From Paracoccaceae bacterium (lineage in GTDB: Bacteria > Pseudomonadota > Alphaproteobacteria > Rhodobacterales > Rhodobacteraceae): a stretch of 8,737 bases of DNA. Location: NCBI GenBank assembly GCA_003561595.1, contig PWWF01000375.1, positions 1-8,737 of the forward strand. The letters run 5' to 3'. Shown piece by piece: positions 5,776 through 8,737 of this stretch. The notes beneath the pieces were generated by a model, which was given only the letters and a program-made list of their open reading frames with translations, searched no databases and had not been told where the DNA came from. The translations under genes were made by a program, and so were the position numbers. How positions within the stretch are numbered: the first letter of the stretch is position 1; the number at the start of each line of letters is the position of its first letter.

Positions 5776-8316
5776 TCATTCCGCGGGGTCGATGACAAGC
5801 TGCGCTGCCGCCAGTCGCGCCACTGGCACCCGGAAGGGCGAGCAGGACACGTAATCGAACCCCAGATCGCGGCAGAACCGAATCGAGGCCGGATTGCCGC
5901 CATGTTCACCGCAGATCGACAGTGTCAGCTCTGGCCGCGCGTGCCTTCCACGCTCGGCACCAAGGCGCAGCAACTCGCCCACCCCGTCCAGGTCGAGGCT
6001 GTGAAACGGGTCTTCGGGAAAGACGCCCTGCTGCACGTAATCCGACATGAACCGCCCCGCATCATCGCGCGACAGGCCATAGGTCATCTGCGTCAGGTCA
6101 TTCGTGCCAAAGGACAGAAAGGACGCGTGCAGCGCAATCTCTCCCGCGCGCAGGGCCGCGCGCGGGGTTTCGACCATCACACCCAGCCGATAGTCGAAAT
6201 CCGCCCCCATGCGCGAGCGCACATTGGCCGCAATCGCATCGATCCGCGATTTGACCAGTTCGACCTCGCGCATTGCCGAAACGAGCGGGATCATGATTTC
6301 CGGCACCACCGGATCAGCCCGGCGCGAGACTTCGACCGTCGCCTCGAAAATCGCGCGCGCCTGCATCTCGTAGATCTCGGGGATGGTCACGCCCAGCCGC
6401 ACTCCGCGCATGCCCAGCATCGGGTTGAATTCGGACAGTGCATCGGCCCGGCGCATGATCTCGGACAGGGGCTTGTCCAGCGCATCGGCCAGGAAGCGCA
6501 AGCCCTCTTTCGAGTGCGGCAGAAATTCGTGCAAGGGCGGATCGAAGAGGCGAATACAGACGGGTTGGCCGTGCATGATCTCGAACAGTTCCGTAAAATC
6601 AGCACGTTGCATGGGCAACAGCCGCTCCAGCGCGTCGGACCGGTCGGCGGGCGCATCGGCAAAGATCATCTCGCGCATCAGCGTCAGGCGATCATCCTCG
6701 AAGAACATGTGCTCGGTCCGGCACAACCCGATCCCCTGCGCATTGAACTCGCGCGCTATCCGCGCATCGGCGGGCGTGTCGGCATTGGCGCGAATGTCGA
6801 TATCGCGCCGCGCATCGGCCCAGTCGAGAAGCGTGCTGAAGCGGTCATCCAGCGCAGGCTCCAGCAGCTTGACCTCGCCCAGCAGCACCGTGCCGCTTGT
6901 GCCATCGACCGTGATGAGATCGCCCTCGGACAGCACATGACTGCCCGCGCGTACCGTCTTGCGCCGCTCGTCGATCTGCATGCGAGAGGCACCCACAACG
7001 CAGGGCAGGCCCAGCCCGCGCCCGATGACCGCCGCATGGCTGGTCATGCCCCCGCGTTCGGTCAGCACGGCCTGCGCGGCATGCATGCCGCGAATATCCT
7101 CGGGCGTGGTTTCGCGCCGCACCAGAACGCAGGGCTCATCACGGGCAAAACAGGCCTGCGCCGCAGTGGACGAAAACACCACCCGCCCGATGGCCGCGCC
7201 GGGGCTGGCCGCGATGCCCTGGACGAAACTCTCGGCGCGGCTGCGCGGGTCCACCTGCCGGTGCAACAACTCGCTCAGGGCCTTGGGGGGAATGCGCATC
7301 AACGCCTCGTCCCGCTCGATGATCCCGTCCTGCGCCAGATCAACCGCCACCCGCACGGCCGCGCGCGATGAGCGCGGTACTGTCACCGCATCCAGCACCC
7401 ACAACTTGCCGTCATCGAGCGTGAACTCGATCTCCATTTCCTCGCGCAACCGCTCGCGCGCGTATTTCCCGTGGCGCAGCAATTCGGCGAACGCCTCGGG
7501 GCTGCGCTCTTCAAGCGAGGGGCCGCGCTTGTCTCGTGTCAGATACAGCACATCGGCGCCATTGCGCATGGCATCCATCCCGTGCAGCCCGCGCGACTTG
7601 AAGCGCCCCGTGACCTGTTGCACCCCGGTCTCCGCGTCGATGAACCGGATCAGCCCGGCCCCGCTTTCGCCCTCGCCATAGCCGCGGGCCATGGCCTGCA
7701 CCACCAGCCCCAACCCGGCCTCGGCCGGCGCACCCTTGGCCTGGCGTAGCAACCGGGCCGATGTGCCCTCCCAGGCGCGGGCCATGGATCGCAGCACATC
7801 GGCAAGCTGCTGGGCGGGTGATTGGGGAAACGGCTCTTCCATCTCGGATTCGTAATCGCGCAGGGCGGCCTGCAAGGCGGGCAGGCAGGGTTCGGACGCG
7901 TCAAACATGTCCGGGTCCAGATGCGCGACATGGGCGGCATAGGATTGCACGAAGCGAAAATAGATCTCGGTCGCAACGGGCTCGCCATAAAGCTCTGCAA
8001 TCTCGGCATGTTTTTCGTCATTCATGCCGATATTCAGGATCGCCGCAGGCCCACCCCATTGCGGATGCTCGGCTGAAGGGCGCACTGAAAGAAGCTGGCC
8101 CCGCGGGAAATGGCTGAGCAGATGACGCAGGTTCATCTGCGCGCCTGTCGCGATCTCGCGCACAACGGCAAAGGACAGCGCGATGGTCTGCGGCACGGGC
8201 ATGTCCAGCCGCACCAGCCGCTGCAGGCATTTTGCGCGCCAGCCATGACTCTGGCGCTTGATCGGGGCAGAACCGGTGATCTGCGCGTAATCGGTGAGGG
8301 TGAGGTATTTGGGCAT
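5776..8316 (-). CDS. ppdK: Pyruvate phosphate dikinase homologue with degenerate ATP-binding domain
   Basis: An 846-residue PPDK-family protein, near the family's usual 870-900. True PPDK interconverts ATP + Pi + pyruvate and AMP + PPi + PEP through a phosphohistidine carried between two active sites. The swivel domain is intact: RGGMTSHAAVIGRG (421-434) with His427. The PEP/pyruvate barrel is also intact: CRTEHMFF (532-539), RLFDPPLHEF (589-598), MVETPRAAL (714-722, Glu716), SFGTNDLTQMT (735-745, Asn739, Asp740) and the catalytic Cys802 in ICGEHGGNP. The N-terminal ATP-grasp part (about 1-335) is eroded. The GGKG loop is replaced by GWRA (25-28), the usual stretch after SVR (77-79) by unrelated sequence, and the LQTR motif by LDAV (308-311). 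It may not use ATP normally. The start at 8316 gives family-like N-terminal length and follows a plausible promoter; alternative ATGs at 8346 and 8406 lie in promoter or repeat DNA. It sits beside glyS. Confidence 0.88.
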   Translation of the reverse strand: MPKYLTLTDYAQITGSAPIKRQSHGWRAKCLQRLVRLDMPVPQTIALSFAVVREIATGAQMNLRHLLSHFPRGQLLSVRPSAEHPQWGGPAAILNIGMNDEKHAEIAELYGEPVATEIYFRFVQSYAAHVAHLDPDMFDASEPCLPALQAALRDYESEMEEPFPQSPAQQLADVLRSMARAWEGTSARLLRQAKGAPAEAGLGLVVQAMARGYGEGESGAGLIRFIDAETGVQQVTGRFKSRGLHGMDAMRNGADVLYLTRDKRGPSLEERSPEAFAELLRHGKYARERLREEMEIEFTLDDGKLWVLDAVTVPRSSRAAVRVAVDLAQDGIIERDEALMRIPPKALSELLHRQVDPRSRAESFVQGIAASPGAAIGRVVFSSTAAQACFARDEPCVLVRRETTPEDIRGMHAAQAVLTERGGMTSHAAVIGRGLGLPCVVGASRMQIDERRKTVRAGSHVLSEGDLITVDGTSGTVLLGEVKLLEPALDDRFSTLLDWADARRDIDIRANADTPADARIAREFNAQGIGLCRTEHMFFEDDRLTLMREMIFADAPADRSDALERLLPMQRADFTELFEIMHGQPVCIRLFDPPLHEFLPHSKEGLRFLADALDKPLSEIMRRADALSEFNPMLGMRGVRLGVTIPEIYEMQARAIFEATVEVSRRADPVVPEIMIPLVSAMREVELVKSRIDAIAANVRSRMGADFDYRLGVMVETPRAALRAGEIALHASFLSFGTNDLTQMTYGLSRDDAGRFMSDYVQQGVFPEDPFHSLDLDGVGELLRLGAERGRHARPELTLSICGEHGGNPASIRFCRDLGFDYVSCSPFRVPVARLAAAQLVIDPAE

Positions 8317-8341
8317 GGGCTGGGCTTTCTGGCTGCGGCGC

Positions 8342-8369
8342 AGCATAGGCGGTTGCGGCGCTGAAACAA
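8342..8369 (-). promoter_or_regulatory. Candidate promoter of the PPDK-like gene
   Basis: On the minus strand TTGTTT (8369-8364) and TATGCT (8347-8342) are separated by 16 bp. The predicted start near 8335 gives a short leader of about 19 nt before the ATG at 8316, with only a weak GAAAG as ribosome site. If correct, it rules out the upstream in-frame ATGs. Confidence 0.4.
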
Positions 8370-8378
8370 GTCCTTGTT
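8365..8378. promoter_or_regulatory. Operator-like dyad overlapping the -35 of the PPDK-like gene
   Basis: AACAAG (8365-8370) and CTTGTT (8373-8378) form a perfect inverted repeat with a 2-bp centre. It covers most of the candidate -35, the position expected of a repressor site. No known regulator motif was recognised. Confidence 0.4.
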
Positions 8379-8396
8379 CGCCACCGCGCCGGTTGG

Positions 8397-8458
8397 GGTG
8401 GGTCATGGACCCACCTTACGGCGCAACGCATCCCGTAGGGTGGGTCAGAAACCCACCC
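8397..8458. repeat. Palindromic intergenic element between glyS and the PPDK-like gene
   Basis: Two near-identical hairpins lie 22 bp apart. GGGTGGGT (8438-8445) pairs with ACCCACCC (8451-8458), and GGTGGGT (8397-8403) pairs with ACCCACC (8409-8415), each with a 5-nt loop. The inner arms also pair with one another: 8409-8421 matches the reverse complement of 8433-8445 at 12 of 13 positions, around GCGCAACGCAT. This alternating-arm layout resembles REP/BIME-type dispersed repeats; GTAGGGTGGG-like palindromes are familiar from many proteobacterial intergenic regions. The first hairpin abuts the glyS stop and may act as a 3'-end stabiliser or weak terminator, although no U-tract follows. Confidence 0.65.
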
Positions 8459-8737
8459 CTACCCCTCCAACTGCGTCAGATCCGCCACCTGCAGACAGGT
8501 CGCACGGATGCGGTGCAGCAGGTTCAGGCGATTACGGCGCAGGATTTCGTTCTCGGCATTGATCTGCACGGCCTCGAAAAACGCATCGATCGGCGCGCGC
8601 AGGCCGGCCATGGCGGCCATGGCGTCGGCGAAGTCTTCTTCGGCCATGGCAGGAGCAATGGTCGCTTCGGCGTGGTCGAGCGCGGTAAAAAGCGCGCGTT
8701 CCGCGTCGGTTTCGGCAAGCTTCGGGTCCGGGCCGAA
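8459..8737 (-). CDS. glyS: Glycyl-tRNA synthetase beta subunit, C-terminal part
   Basis: The last 92 residues of GlyS are present; the gene runs off the right edge, so the N-terminal bulk is missing. The beta subunit of the alpha2beta2 bacterial GlyRS carries the tRNA-recognition part needed for charging tRNA-Gly. The visible tail matches the family's C-terminal anticodon-binding (DALR-like) helical region: FADAMAAMAGLRAPIDAFFE, then VQINAENEILRRNRLNLL and a closing RIRATCLQVADLTQLEG. The stop is TAG at 8461-8459, directly followed by a strong hairpin. glyQ probably lies upstream outside the window (inference). It is 142 bp from the PPDK-like gene on the same strand, a neighbourhood also seen in other alphaproteobacteria from memory. 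Confidence 0.92.
   Translation of the reverse strand, partial: FGPDPKLAETDAERALFTALDHAEATIAPAMAEEDFADAMAAMAGLRAPIDAFFEAVQINAENEILRRNRLNLLHRIRATCLQVADLTQLEG

Noticed and set aside
5757..5776. Possible terminator hairpin at the end of the PPDK-like gene
   Set aside because: The stem is only 5 bp (AGCGC/GCGCT) with a 10-nt loop and no U-tract, so it is not convincing as an intrinsic terminator.
4475..5854. 459-codon open frame on the plus strand
   Set aside because: It is antisense to the SleB-type hydrolase gene and crosses both flanking intergenic regions. No recognisable domain is seen, and the minus-strand gene has clear conserved motifs.
5902..7371. 489-codon open frame on the plus strand
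   Set aside because: It lies entirely antisense to the PPDK-like gene. Its translation is rich in Arg, His, Gln and Pro with no family motif, typical of a mirror frame in GC-rich DNA.
8317..8406. N-terminal extension of the PPDK-like protein from ATG 8406 or 8346
   Set aside because: ATG 8406 lies in the loop of the palindromic repeat and ATG 8346 lies in the candidate -10. The added residues are low complexity and not family-like. AAGGTGG before 8406 looks like a ribosome site but belongs to the repeat arm.
1..8737. Glycine theme linking gcvT/riboswitch and glyS as a functional cluster
   Set aside because: The two loci are separated by unrelated folate, wall and PPDK-like genes, so the shared substrate is probably coincidence.

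Overview
The window looks like chromosomal DNA from a GC-rich alphaproteobacterium, most likely of the order Rhodobacterales. This rests on the gene order folB-folP-glmM, a pyruvate phosphate dikinase (PPDK) homologue beside glyS, the long form of FolB, the GC-rich third codon positions and the protein sequences. The genus cannot be fixed from the sequence alone. No tRNA, rRNA, CRISPR array, prophage or insertion sequence is visible.

Layout from left to right. (1) 1-316, minus: start of gcvT (glycine cleavage T protein), running off the left edge. Its leader (317-528) carries a tandem two-aptamer glycine riboswitch, with a plausible promoter at 535-564. (2) 616-1176, plus: a gamma-glutamylcyclotransferase-like protein divergent from gcvT; it is the only plus-strand gene. 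(3) 1189-4476, minus: a compact folB-folP-glmM cluster (ATGA overlap, then a 7-bp gap) joining dihydropterin synthesis to the first committed step of UDP-GlcNAc and peptidoglycan precursor synthesis. (4) 4583-5605, minus: a membrane-anchored SleB-type cell wall hydrolase with its own probable promoter. (5) 5776-8316, minus: a PPDK homologue. (6) 8459-8737, minus: the C-terminus of glyS (glycyl-tRNA synthetase beta subunit), running off the right edge. A palindromic repeat element lies between glyS and the PPDK homologue.

Most genes are housekeeping. Glycine is sensed and catabolised at the left edge and charged onto tRNA at the right edge. The middle supplies folate, which is the one-carbon acceptor for GcvT, and cell-wall precursors plus a wall hydrolase.

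The most unusual item is the PPDK homologue. Its phosphohistidine domain and PEP/pyruvate barrel keep every catalytic residue checked, but its N-terminal ATP-grasp domain has lost residues known to be needed for ATP/Pi chemistry. It also seems to start downstream of a small operator-like dyad. Other points of interest are the unexplained C-terminal half of FolB, the mutually exclusive hairpins after the glycine riboswitch, and the palindromic intergenic element after glyS. No wholly new multi-gene system was found.
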